Below, one piece after another: positions 33,586 to 42,436 of a DNA stretch of 64,000 nt. Under the pieces are notes generated by a model. It searched no databases, was not told the DNA's origin, and worked only from the letters and a program-made list of their open reading frames with translations. This DNA comes from JBEIGE01 sp040382055. GTDB taxonomy: Bacteria; Pseudomonadota; Gammaproteobacteria; Burkholderiales; Burkholderiaceae_C. A program made the translations under genes and the position numbers. The stretch's first letter is position 1. The number at the start of each line of letters is the position of its first letter. The stretch lies in assembly GCA_040382055.1 (NCBI GenBank), contig JBEIGE010000010.1:1-64000 (forward strand), in the 5' to 3' direction.

Positions 33586-34059
33586 ATGGCCAAAAAACCC
33601 GATACATCTTCGCGCATTGCCGACAACAAGAAGGCACAGTTCAATTACTTCATTGAAGAACGTTTTGAGGCCGGAATGGTGCTTGAAGGCTGGGAGGTGA
33701 AGGCTGTTCGCGAAGGCAAGGTTCAACTGACAGATGGCTACGTCGTGATCCGTGAGGGTGAGCTTTTCTTGATCGGTTGTCAGATCAACCCCCTGAAAAC
33801 CGCGTCCACGCATGTCAACCCCGATGCGGTACGGACGAAAAAGCTGCTCATGAAAAAAGCCGACATCGTGCGCTTGATTGGCAAGGTAGACCAGAAAGGC
33901 CATACCCTGGTGCCGCTCAATATGCATTGGAGAAATGGTCGTATCAAATGCGAACTCGGACTTGCCAAAGGCAAAGCCGAACATGACAAACGCGACACCA
34001 TCAAGGAACGCGAAGGCAAACGCGAAGTCGAGCGGGCCATGAAAAGCCAGCGACGCTAG
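33586..34059 (+). CDS. smpB: SsrA-binding protein SmpB
   Basis: SmpB binds tmRNA and delivers it to stalled ribosomes for trans-translation. The 157-residue protein shows IADNKKAQFNYFIEERFEAG near the start, GWEVKAVREGKVQLTDGYV near 35 and the C-terminal KGKAEHDKRDTIKEREGKRE tail that enters the mRNA channel. I take the ATG seven codons into the longest frame because MAKKPDTSSRIADNKKA is the family start. The tmRNA gene itself is not in this window. Confidence 0.96.
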   Translation: MAKKPDTSSRIADNKKAQFNYFIEERFEAGMVLEGWEVKAVREGKVQLTDGYVVIREGELFLIGCQINPLKTASTHVNPDAVRTKKLLMKKADIVRLIGKVDQKGHTLVPLNMHWRNGRIKCELGLAKGKAEHDKRDTIKEREGKREVERAMKSQRR

Positions 34060-34079
34060 GCTTCAGGCACGCCCTTGAC

Positions 34080-35909
34080 TTAACCGCCGCGGCCAGCCTT
34101 TTTGCGCTCGTGCTCCTTGAGGTAGCGTTTGCGCAAACGAATGGACTTGGGCGTGATTTCCACCAGTTCATCGTCTTCAATAAATTCAACGCCGTACTCC
34201 AGGGTGCATTCAATCGGCGGCGTGATCTTGATGGCATCTTCCTTGCCGCTCACCCGGAAATTGGTGAGCTGCTTGGTACGGGTGGCATTGACGATCAAAT
34301 CGTTGTCACGGCTATGAATGCCCACAATCATGCCCTCATAAACCGGGTCATTGGCACGAACAAACATGCGGCCCCGGTCATCGAGTTTGCCCAGGGCGTA
34401 GGTGAAGATTTCGCCATCGTCCATGGAAATCAGCACGCCATTTTTACGGCCACCAATTTCGCCTTTATGCGGCTCATAGCTGTCAAAAATATTGGAGATC
34501 AGACCTGTTCCGCGCGTCAGGTTCAGGAACTCATTTGAAAAGCCAATCAGGCCACGTGCCGGAATGCGGTATTCCAGACGGACCCGACCACGACCGTCCG
34601 GCTCCATATTGACCAGCTCGCCCTTGCGCTCGCCCAGGGCCTGCATCACAGCACCCTGATGCTGGTCTTCGATATCAGCAGTCACCAGCTCGATGGGCTC
34701 GCACTTCTCGCCATTGATTTCACGGAACACCACGCGCGGCTTGGAGACTGCCAGTTCGTAACCTTCCCGCCGCATGTTCTCCAACAGAATAGTCAGGTGC
34801 AGCTCACCCCGACCCATGACCTCAAAAATACCCTCTTCATCGGTTTCCTTGACACGCAGAGCCACATTGTGTTGCAACTCTTTCTGCAAGCGATCCCAAA
34901 TCTGACGACTAGTGACAAACTTGCCTTCACGGCCGGCCAGTGGACTGGTATTGACGCAAAAATTCATGGTCAAGGTGGGCTCATCCACTTTGAGCATGGG
35001 CAGCGGTGCAGGATTTACCGGATCAGTGATGGTCACGCCGATACCGATATCGTTCAATCCATTGATCAGCACAATCTCACCCGGGCCGGCCTCTGTGGTC
35101 TGAACTCGCTCCAGGCCCTGAAAGGTCAACACTTGATTGATCCGGCCCTTGACCGTTTTTCCATCCGGGCCTTCCATGACTACAACATCCATCATGGGTT
35201 TGATGGTGCCCTGGCTGATGCGACCCACACCGATACGACCTACAAATGTTGAAAAATCAAGTGCTGAAATTTGCAACTGCAAGGGTGCGGCCGGGTCACC
35301 TTTTTGTGCAGGAACATGCTTGAGAATAGTGTTGAAGAGGGCTGACATGTCAGGTCCCCACTGCTCACCTGCTGCGCCCTCGTCCATGGACGACCAACCG
35401 TTGATTCCCGAGGCATACACCACCGGGAAATCCAGTTGCTCGTCTGAAGCCCCCAGTTTGTCAAACAAGTCAAAGGCGGCATTCACCACAAAATCTGGCC
35501 TGGCCCCTGGTTTGTCGACCTTGTTGACCACCAGAATTGGCTTGAGGCCCAAAGCCAATGCCTTCTTGGTCACAAAGCGGGTCTGAGGCATCGGACCTTC
35601 TTGCGCATCAATCAAGAGCACGACACCATCGACCATGCTCAAAGCGCGCTCGACCTCACCACCGAAGTCGGCGTGTCCGGGGGTATCAACGATGTTGATG
35701 TGCGTACCCTCCCAGGTCACAGCACAGTTTTTCGCCAGGATCGTGATGCCCCGCTCTTTTTCAATGGCATTGTTGTCCATCACGGTGTCGACCACTTTTT
35801 CGTGCTCGGCAAAGGTTCCGGACTGGCGCAGCAACTGGTCGACCATGGTGGTCTTTCCGTGGTCGACGTGGGCAATGATGGCGATGTTTCTGATTTGCTT
35901 AAGGCTCAT
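34080..35909 (-). CDS. typA: Ribosome-associated GTPase TypA/BipA
   Basis: TypA is an EF-G-like GTPase that helps 50S assembly and growth under stress. The 609 residues contain G1 AHVDHGKT near 14, the switch DTPGHADFGGEVERAL near 74-89, NKVDKPGA near 128 and the BipA-specific C-terminal domain (FVRANDPVYEGMIVGIHSRDN and TPPIECTLEYGVEFI), ending in KKAGRGG. It is the last gene of the rimP-nusA-infB-rbfA-truB run, 10 bases after truB, and convergent with smpB. Confidence 0.97.
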   Translation of the reverse strand: MSLKQIRNIAIIAHVDHGKTTMVDQLLRQSGTFAEHEKVVDTVMDNNAIEKERGITILAKNCAVTWEGTHINIVDTPGHADFGGEVERALSMVDGVVLLIDAQEGPMPQTRFVTKKALALGLKPILVVNKVDKPGARPDFVVNAAFDLFDKLGASDEQLDFPVVYASGINGWSSMDEGAAGEQWGPDMSALFNTILKHVPAQKGDPAAPLQLQISALDFSTFVGRIGVGRISQGTIKPMMDVVVMEGPDGKTVKGRINQVLTFQGLERVQTTEAGPGEIVLINGLNDIGIGVTITDPVNPAPLPMLKVDEPTLTMNFCVNTSPLAGREGKFVTSRQIWDRLQKELQHNVALRVKETDEEGIFEVMGRGELHLTILLENMRREGYELAVSKPRVVFREINGEKCEPIELVTADIEDQHQGAVMQALGERKGELVNMEPDGRGRVRLEYRIPARGLIGFSNEFLNLTRGTGLISNIFDSYEPHKGEIGGRKNGVLISMDDGEIFTYALGKLDDRGRMFVRANDPVYEGMIVGIHSRDNDLIVNATRTKQLTNFRVSGKEDAIKITPPIECTLEYGVEFIEDDELVEITPKSIRLRKRYLKEHERKKAGRGG

Positions 35910-35919
35910 GGTTCACTTT

Positions 35920-36930
35920 CTAAATGACTAACGACAGAGGGCGCGGCTTGACCGCCTCGTTCTGCCCTACAAAACTCATAATTTGCTGTACTTCAATCGG
36001 ACTCAACAAACGTCCGGGGATTAATTCACCAGCCTTGACGTGGGCTGTGCCCAGCAAAACCTGCTGCTCAGGCCCACAGCCCTCGGAAGGACCGTAAACC
36101 GAAATTTCTTCGTCATCCTGCCAAGTACCTCGTCGGCGTACGCCGCTGAGGAATCTTCCCGCATTCTCGCGGTCCAAGATGACAGGTTTGTGGTGAGCGA
36201 GCAAAGACTTGACGGGCAACAAGCAGGCCATTCTTTCCTGCTCAGACATGGCTTCCAGTGTGTCCAGGGTCACGCATTGCGAGACCTCAAAATGCCCTGT
36301 TGCAATACGCCTGAGGGCTGTCAGGTGTGCGCCGCACCCCAGGGCTTCGCCTATATCCTCCGCCAACGTCCGTATATATGTTCCCTTGCTGCAAGCAACT
36401 CTCAAATGAATAGCAGAGTCCTGAGTACCAACAAGGGTTTCCAGTACTTCAAGCTTATGAATATGAACGCTTCTTGCCTCTCGTTCCACCGCAATACCAG
36501 CGCGTGCATATTCATACAAGGCCTTGCCATCTTTTTTAAGGGCGCTGTGCATGGGAGGTATTTGCTCAACGGCGCCGGTAAAACGCAGGACGGCCTGTCT
36601 GAGCTGGGCTTCATTGAAGTTCACTTCACGCTGTTCCAGCACTTCGCCTTCGGCATCCCCGGTAGTCGTCTTGATTCCAAGCCGGGCCGTTGCCTCATAG
36701 GTTTTGTCAGCATCGAGTTGGAGCTGACTGAACTTCGTAGCCGCGCCAAAGCACAGCGGCAAGACGCCTGTGGCCAAAGGGTCAAGCGTGCCGGTATGGC
36801 CCGCCTTTTCAGCGCGCAGTAGCCATTTCACCTTTTGCAAGGCCTGATTGCTGGAAAGACCCAGTGGCTTGTCCAGCAACAGCACCCCATGCACGGGGCG
36901 CCTTGCCACCCGAGTGCGCGGCGCATTCAT
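35920..36930 (-). CDS. truB: tRNA pseudouridine(55) synthase TruB
   Basis: TruB makes pseudouridine 55 in the T-loop of tRNAs. The 336-residue protein carries the catalytic D50 in GHTGTLDPLATG and the KTYEATARLGIKTTTGDAEG and YEYARAGI segments. CSKGTYIRTLAEDIG near 185 is the second core motif. A C-terminal PUA-like part follows. It lies 2 bases after rbfA and 10 before typA in the same operon. Nothing unusual is visible. Confidence 0.97.
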   Translation of the reverse strand: MNAPRTRVARRPVHGVLLLDKPLGLSSNQALQKVKWLLRAEKAGHTGTLDPLATGVLPLCFGAATKFSQLQLDADKTYEATARLGIKTTTGDAEGEVLEQREVNFNEAQLRQAVLRFTGAVEQIPPMHSALKKDGKALYEYARAGIAVEREARSVHIHKLEVLETLVGTQDSAIHLRVACSKGTYIRTLAEDIGEALGCGAHLTALRRIATGHFEVSQCVTLDTLEAMSEQERMACLLPVKSLLAHHKPVILDRENAGRFLSGVRRRGTWQDDEEISVYGPSEGCGPEQQVLLGTAHVKAGELIPGRLLSPIEVQQIMSFVGQNEAVKPRPLSLVI

Positions 36931-36932
36931 GG

Positions 36933-37307
36933 TCAGTCCTCGTTCTTTGATCGTGAAGCGACCGCCTGCGCGATCAAGGCATTCATGTCCGCTGCTTTTT
37001 CAGTTGTTCTGTCAAAAACAAAGTGCAACGTGGGTACGGTGTGGATGTGAAGGCGTTTAAACAAGCCGTTTCGCAAAAAACCGGCTGCCTGATTGAGGGC
37101 ATCCTGTGTTTTTTGAGAGTCCCCCTGCAATTGACTGAAAAAGACCTTGGCGTGCGCATAATCCGGCGTCACTTCCACCGCCTGAATCGTGATCATGCCC
37201 ACCCGGGGATCTTTGAGCTCGCGCGCAATCAACTCCGTCAGATCCCTTTGGATCTGATCAGCAACCTTGTAGCTGCGGTTCGGGGTTGAAGACTTCTTGG
37301 TGGCCAT
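36933..37307 (-). CDS. rbfA: Ribosome-binding factor A
   Basis: RbfA helps 16S rRNA 5' end maturation in the 30S subunit. The 124 residues form the type II KH-like fold: RSYKVADQIQRDLTELIARELKD near 10-32, VGMITIQAVEVTPDYAHAKVFF near 36-57 and a basic C-terminal strand IHTVPTLHFVFDRTTEKA. It sits between infB (3 bases) and truB (2 bases), the standard order. Confidence 0.96.
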   Translation of the reverse strand: MATKKSSTPNRSYKVADQIQRDLTELIARELKDPRVGMITIQAVEVTPDYAHAKVFFSQLQGDSQKTQDALNQAAGFLRNGLFKRLHIHTVPTLHFVFDRTTEKAADMNALIAQAVASRSKNED

Positions 37308-37310
37308 TGA

Positions 37311-40166
37311 TTACAGGGTTCGGGCAATTTCCTTGACTTCAAAGAACTCAAGTTGGTCATTAACAGAGATATCGTTGTAGTTTTTAAGCTTGATACCGCA
37401 CTCAAAACCTTCCTTGACTTCGCGCACGTCGTCCTTCATGCGCTTGAGTGAGTCCAGCTCACCGGTGTAAATGACCACGTTGTCACGCAAGAGACGGAAA
37501 TGAGCGTTGCGGTTGACATAGCCGGTTGTAACCATGCAGCCTGCAACAGTGCCGATTTTGGAAGCGACAAAGACGTTTCGGATCTCGGCCATGCCGATAA
37601 TTTCCTCGCGCTTTTCCGGAGCCAACATGCCTGACATTGCAGCCTTCAACTCATCCACGGCGTCGTAAATGATGTTGTAGTAACGAATGTCCACACCATT
37701 GTTCTCTGCCAGTTTGCGTGCACCTGCATCTGCCCGGGTGTTAAAGCCAATGATGATGGCTTTGGAGGCGATGGCCAGATTCACATCGGACTCACTGATG
37801 CCGCCTACAGCGGTGTAGACCATCTGGACTTTGACTTCCTCGGTTGAAAGCTTGAGCAGCGACTGCGCCAGTGCCTCCTGGGAGCCCTGCACATCAGCCT
37901 TGACGATGATCGGAACCATCTTGACCTGGCCCGAGCCGATATCGCTGAACATGTTCTCCAACTTGGCGGCTTGCTGCTTGGCCAGCTTGGTATTGCGGAA
38001 CTTTCCGGCGCGGTAAGTGGCAATTTCACGAGCACGCCGTTCGTCTGCCATGACCATGAAATCGTCGCCAGCCTGAGGTACTTCCGTCATACCCTGAATC
38101 TCTACCGGAATTGAAGGACCAGCTGATTTGATGGTTTTGCCGTTCTCATCGAGCATGGCGCGAACGCGACCATAGGTTTGACCGGCCAACACCACATCAC
38201 CGGTTTTCAGAGTGCCGGACTGAATCAACACGGTGGCAACCGGGCCACGACCTTTGTCAAGTTGCGCTTCAATGACCAGACCTTTGGCCATGGCCTCAAC
38301 AGGCGCCCGGAGTTCAAGAACTTCGGCTTGCAAAAGAACCTGCTCCAGTAACTCATCAATACCCTGCCCGGTTTTGGCAGACACAGACACAAAGGGTGAA
38401 TCACCACCAAACTCCTCGGGAACCACTTCCTCCACTACCAACTCGTTCTTGACACGTTCGGGGTTGGAATCGGGCTTGTCGATCTTGTTGATGGCGACGA
38501 CGATAGGGACACCTGCGGCTTTGGCGTGTTTGATGGCTTCCCGGGTCTGGGGCATGACGCCGTCATCCGCCGCAACCACCAGGATGACGATATCGGTGGC
38601 TTTGGCACCACGGGCACGCATGGCGGTAAATGCCTCGTGACCGGGGGTGTCCAGAAACGAGATCATTCCACGGGGTGTTTCCACGTGATAAGCGCCAATG
38701 TGCTGGGTAATTCCACCGGCTTCGCCAGAAGCCACTTTGGCACGACGGATGTAGTCGAGTAGTGATGTTTTGCCGTGGTCAACGTGGCCCATGACGGTCA
38801 CAACCGGCGCACGAGCCAATGACTCGGATTCCTGCTGGGATACTTCTTCGTCCGTAAATGCTTCAGGATCGTCAAGTGCAGCAACTATGGCTTTATGACC
38901 CATCTCTTCCACCACAATCATGGCGGTGTCCTGGTCTAGGGGCTGGTTGATCGTGACCATCTGGCCCAGCTTCATGAGGTGCTTGATCACCTCGGAGGCC
39001 TTGACCGCCATCTTGTGTGCAAGTTCAGACACTGTGATGGTTTCCGGCACATGAACCTCGATCACACGCGCCTCGACGGGTGCAGCAGGCTCGTGATGCT
39101 CTTCGCGCTCACGGTCGTTGCCGCGGCGACCTTTAGGCCCACTGCGCCAACCACCCCGGCCCACACCACCGCTGGTATCACCCCGCGTTGGAATGGCTTT
39201 CTTCTTGGCTGGATCGCCGGCCCAGCTGCTGGACAATTTGGCTGATTTAACCTCTTTTCCGCTGCCTGCCGGACCAGATGTTGGTGCTCCAGCTGCAGGC
39301 GCAGAACGGGGCGTTGTTGAGCCCGCTGCTGGTTTATGCAGTGTGCCTTTAATGCCAGCTTTGCCAGATTCAGATTTTGGCGTTTTGACTTCCGGTGGTT
39401 TCGGTGGCGGAGCTGCTTTCTTGGCAGGGCCAGACATCATCAGACGAATGGCAGCGGCCTCGTCTTCAGCCTTACGGCGACGATCGCCCAAATCGGCAGC
39501 CCGAGCAACCTCTTCTTCAACTTTAGCCTTGGAAGCAGACGCCGCTTGTGCCCGTAATTTGGCTTCTTCATTAGCCTTTTTTTCTAGCGCCGCTGTCTCA
39601 GCTGCACTCTGTTCTTGTTTGTTTTGGATATTGCGTGCGGCTTCAGCCTGGGCCTTTTCAGAAGCCGCACGTTCACGACTTTCCTGCTCTTCACGCAAAC
39701 GACGGCGCTCGGCGAGTTCTTCTTCCTGACGACGGATCAACTCAGCCTGTCTGCGGGCTTCCTCTTCGCGCCGCGCCAACTCTGCAGTGTCAACCACAGA
39801 GACAGCGACAGCCTCTTCTGCCACAGCTTGTGGCTGGGGTGCTTCTGCAGGCGCTTCAGGGGCATCGTCCCGACGGATAAAAGTGCGTTTCTTGCGCACT
39901 TCAACCTGAATGGTTCTGGCTCTTCCGGTGGAGTCGGCTTGTTTGATCTCACTGGTGGACTTTTTGACCAGTGTGATTTTTTTGCGTTCGGCACTGGCTG
40001 TGCCATGACTGGACTGCAAATAGCTCAACAAGCTGTGTTTATCAGCATCCGTCAGGCTGTCCGAAGCTGCTGACTTGGCTACACCTGCGGCCTTGAGCTG
40101 ATCAAGCAGAGTCTCCGTAGATTTCTTAAGTTCGGCGGCGAATTGCGCTACTGTCGTAGTGGACAT
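37311..40166 (-). CDS. infB: Translation initiation factor IF-2
   Basis: IF-2 places initiator fMet-tRNA on the ribosome with GTP. The 951-residue protein has a conserved N-terminal subdomain (TTVAQFAAELKKSTETLLDQ), a long charged Arg/Glu/Ala linker with coiled-coil character (about 110-260) followed by a Pro/Ala/Gly stretch, then the G domain with VMGHVDHGKTS near 457-467, DTPGHEAFTAMRARG and NKIDKP, and the C-terminal domains ending FFEVKEIARTL. Such a long N-terminus is normal for beta-proteobacteria. It lies 24 bases after nusA. Confidence 0.97.
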   Translation of the reverse strand: MSTTTVAQFAAELKKSTETLLDQLKAAGVAKSAASDSLTDADKHSLLSYLQSSHGTASAERKKITLVKKSTSEIKQADSTGRARTIQVEVRKKRTFIRRDDAPEAPAEAPQPQAVAEEAVAVSVVDTAELARREEEARRQAELIRRQEEELAERRRLREEQESRERAASEKAQAEAARNIQNKQEQSAAETAALEKKANEEAKLRAQAASASKAKVEEEVARAADLGDRRRKAEDEAAAIRLMMSGPAKKAAPPPKPPEVKTPKSESGKAGIKGTLHKPAAGSTTPRSAPAAGAPTSGPAGSGKEVKSAKLSSSWAGDPAKKKAIPTRGDTSGGVGRGGWRSGPKGRRGNDREREEHHEPAAPVEARVIEVHVPETITVSELAHKMAVKASEVIKHLMKLGQMVTINQPLDQDTAMIVVEEMGHKAIVAALDDPEAFTDEEVSQQESESLARAPVVTVMGHVDHGKTSLLDYIRRAKVASGEAGGITQHIGAYHVETPRGMISFLDTPGHEAFTAMRARGAKATDIVILVVAADDGVMPQTREAIKHAKAAGVPIVVAINKIDKPDSNPERVKNELVVEEVVPEEFGGDSPFVSVSAKTGQGIDELLEQVLLQAEVLELRAPVEAMAKGLVIEAQLDKGRGPVATVLIQSGTLKTGDVVLAGQTYGRVRAMLDENGKTIKSAGPSIPVEIQGMTEVPQAGDDFMVMADERRAREIATYRAGKFRNTKLAKQQAAKLENMFSDIGSGQVKMVPIIVKADVQGSQEALAQSLLKLSTEEVKVQMVYTAVGGISESDVNLAIASKAIIIGFNTRADAGARKLAENNGVDIRYYNIIYDAVDELKAAMSGMLAPEKREEIIGMAEIRNVFVASKIGTVAGCMVTTGYVNRNAHFRLLRDNVVIYTGELDSLKRMKDDVREVKEGFECGIKLKNYNDISVNDQLEFFEVKEIARTL

Positions 40167-40190
40167 GTCTTGTGTATCCTTTCATGACCA

Positions 40191-41687
40191 TTACTCTTGA
40201 GAAGCGGCGTCATTGGTAAACCAATGTTCGCGCGCCTTCATGATCAGGGTCTTGGCTTCATCCGCAGACTGGCCGGTAATTTCAATAAGTTCATCAACAG
40301 CCAGGTCAGCGAGGTCGTCAAGTGAATGAATACCACCTTCGGCCAATTTGGTGATGAGATCCGGGGAGAGGCTGTCGAAGTCACGCAGATCCTGAGAAAC
40401 CTCTTCAACACTTTCCTCGCGGGCAATTTCTAAGGTCAGCAGCGCGTCTTTGGCACGGTTGCGCAGTTCATTTACCGTGTCTTCGTCAAAGCTTTCAATC
40501 TCCAACATTTCCTGAATCGGCACGTACGCCACTTCTTCCAGGCTTGTAAAGCCCTCTGAGATAAGGATATCTGCGATCTCTTCGTCAACATCGAGCTTGG
40601 CCATGAACAAGGCACGAATGGAGCCGGTTTCGTCAGCTGTTTTCTGAGCCGACTCTGCAGCGTCCATGATGTTTATTTTCCATCCCGTGAGCTCGGAGGC
40701 AAGTCGAACGTTTTGACCGCCACGGCCAATGGCAATTGCCAGGTTTTCCTCGTCCACCACAACATCCATGGCGTGACGCTCTTCATCAACAACAATACTG
40801 GACACATTGGCAGGAGCCAGCGCTCCGATGACGAACTGGGCCGGATCTTCGCTCCACAACACGATATCCACACGCTCGCCGGCCAGCTCATTGGTCACAC
40901 CGTTGACACGGGTGCCACGCACACCAACACAGGTACCGATGGGGTCGACACGCTTGTCATGCGACAGAACGGCGATCTTGGCGCGGGAGCCCGCATCGCG
41001 CGCGCAGGATTTGATCTCGAGAAGACCCTGCTCGATCTCGGGAACTTCCTGTCTGAACAGTTCAATCATGAATTCAGGTGCAGATCGCGACAAGATGATG
41101 GGTGCACCACGAAGCGTCAGGTCTACCGCCATGATCATGGCGCGAACACGGTCCCCGCTACGCAGATTCTCTTTGGGAACCATCTCGCTGCGGCGCAAAC
41201 GTCCCTCAACCCTGCCGCTTTCAACGATGATGTCGCCCTTGTCCATGCGCTTGACAGTTCCGACAAAAATCTTGTCCCCACGGGACATGAAATCATTGAG
41301 GAGCATTTCACGCTCGGCATCGCGAATTTTCTGGAGGATGACCTGCTTGGCGGCCATGGCACCAATCCGACCGATAGGAACCGACTCAACGGTTTCCTCG
41401 ATGTACTCATCGACCTCGATGTCCGGAATTTGTTCCTTGGCTTCAAATAGCAGCATCTCCTGGTCCGGGAGTTGCAGCCCAGCCTCATCGGGCACGACAT
41501 GCCAACGCCTGAAGGTTTCATAATTGCCACTGTCCCGGTCGACGGCAACACGAATGTCCACATCACCCGGAAAAAGCTTTTTGGTGGCTTGGGCCAATGC
41601 GGCTTCAACCGCGCCAAACACAACATCCCGCTCCACGCTTTTTTCACGTGAAATGGCTTCGACCAACATCAACATTTCGCGATTCAT
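40191..41687 (-). CDS. nusA: Transcription termination/antitermination protein NusA
   Basis: NusA binds RNA polymerase and modulates pausing, termination and antitermination. The 498 residues show the N-terminal polymerase-binding part (MLVEAISREKSVERDVVFGA), an S1 domain (GDKIFVGTVKRMDKGDIIVE near 134), two KH domains (PIGTCVGVRGTRVNGVTNEL and AIAIGRGGQNVRLASELTGW) and two acidic C-terminal helix-hairpin repeats (LISEGFTSLEEVAYV, LAEGGIHSLDDLADL), as in E. coli. It lies 31 bases after rimP. Confidence 0.97.
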   Translation of the reverse strand: MNREMLMLVEAISREKSVERDVVFGAVEAALAQATKKLFPGDVDIRVAVDRDSGNYETFRRWHVVPDEAGLQLPDQEMLLFEAKEQIPDIEVDEYIEETVESVPIGRIGAMAAKQVILQKIRDAEREMLLNDFMSRGDKIFVGTVKRMDKGDIIVESGRVEGRLRRSEMVPKENLRSGDRVRAMIMAVDLTLRGAPIILSRSAPEFMIELFRQEVPEIEQGLLEIKSCARDAGSRAKIAVLSHDKRVDPIGTCVGVRGTRVNGVTNELAGERVDIVLWSEDPAQFVIGALAPANVSSIVVDEERHAMDVVVDEENLAIAIGRGGQNVRLASELTGWKINIMDAAESAQKTADETGSIRALFMAKLDVDEEIADILISEGFTSLEEVAYVPIQEMLEIESFDEDTVNELRNRAKDALLTLEIAREESVEEVSQDLRDFDSLSPDLITKLAEGGIHSLDDLADLAVDELIEITGQSADEAKTLIMKAREHWFTNDAASQE

Positions 41688-41718
41688 GCCAATACTCTCC
41701 TAGACCTAAATAAATCAA

Positions 41719-42288
41719 TCAATCCTTGGCGCCTCTGCCCTTGAAACTAACAATCGGGGCCAGTCGGGCCTCACGCAACTCATCCAGCACAAAACCCAAG
41801 ACCTGCTCTGGCGCCGGGACATGCTTGCGGCTCACCCGCTGCCCCGGTTTAAGCTCCGGCTCATCCCGCCAGCTGATTTCCCATGAACCGGGTTTGCCAG
41901 CTGACTTCAAGGTACCTCTGAATTTCTTACGGTTGGCACTGACCTGCCCTGCTGCTGCCAGACCCATCGGAGCTTTCAGGGTGATATCAATAACCTGACC
42001 CACAAAACGCTCAAAATCATTCTCATGCCGCAAAGGACGGTCAATGCCGGGCGAGGACACTTCAAGACGCGTATAGGCAACATCTTCGACCTCCAGCGCA
42101 AATTGCAACTGACGGGTTACTTTTTCGCAATCTTCAACAGTGACAAACTGCTCGATTTCGTCAGCCACCCATGGCAAGTCAATCGTGATGCGCAACAAGC
42201 CACCTGCAGAACGATGGATCTCCACAAGGTCATAACCCAAACCCTTGACGATCTGATCAACAATTTCCTGCAGTGCCACGGCCGCCAC
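41719..42288 (-). CDS. rimP: Ribosome maturation factor RimP
   Basis: RimP supports 30S assembly. The protein of about 189 residues starts with the usual LQEIVDQIVKGLGYDLVEIH and has the RLEVSSPGIDRPLRHENDFERF signature near 75-95. The C-terminus (KHVPAPEQVLGFVLDELREA) is longer than in E. coli, as in other beta-proteobacteria. Three in-frame GTG codons compete as start. I choose 42288 because TAAGGA lies 7 bases before it. It heads the operon, and the gap upstream holds its promoter region and the terminator of the facing yej operon. Confidence 0.92.
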   Translation of the reverse strand: MAAVALQEIVDQIVKGLGYDLVEIHRSAGGLLRITIDLPWVADEIEQFVTVEDCEKVTRQLQFALEVEDVAYTRLEVSSPGIDRPLRHENDFERFVGQVIDITLKAPMGLAAAGQVSANRKKFRGTLKSAGKPGSWEISWRDEPELKPGQRVSRKHVPAPEQVLGFVLDELREARLAPIVSFKGRGAKD

Positions 42289-42346
42289 CCACACATCCTT
42301 AAAAGTTCAAACCACTTAAAAACCAAACCACTGAAAACGATAGACC

Positions 42347-42378
42347 AAAAAAAACGGGCGGTTTGAACCCGCCCGTTT
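42347..42378 (-). terminator. Rho-independent terminator of the yejABEF-like operon
   Basis: A 10-bp G/C-rich stem (AAACGGGCGG with CCGCCCGTTT) and a 7-base loop are followed, on the minus strand, by a run of eight T. It lies about 60 bases after the stop of the ABC ATPase gene and before rimP, so it separates the two minus-strand operons. Confidence 0.9.
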
Positions 42379-42436
42379 GGTCGTGAAGCGCAGATTGTAT
42401 CCGAAATTGACCTTAAAGCCTTGTATTTAAAAGGAT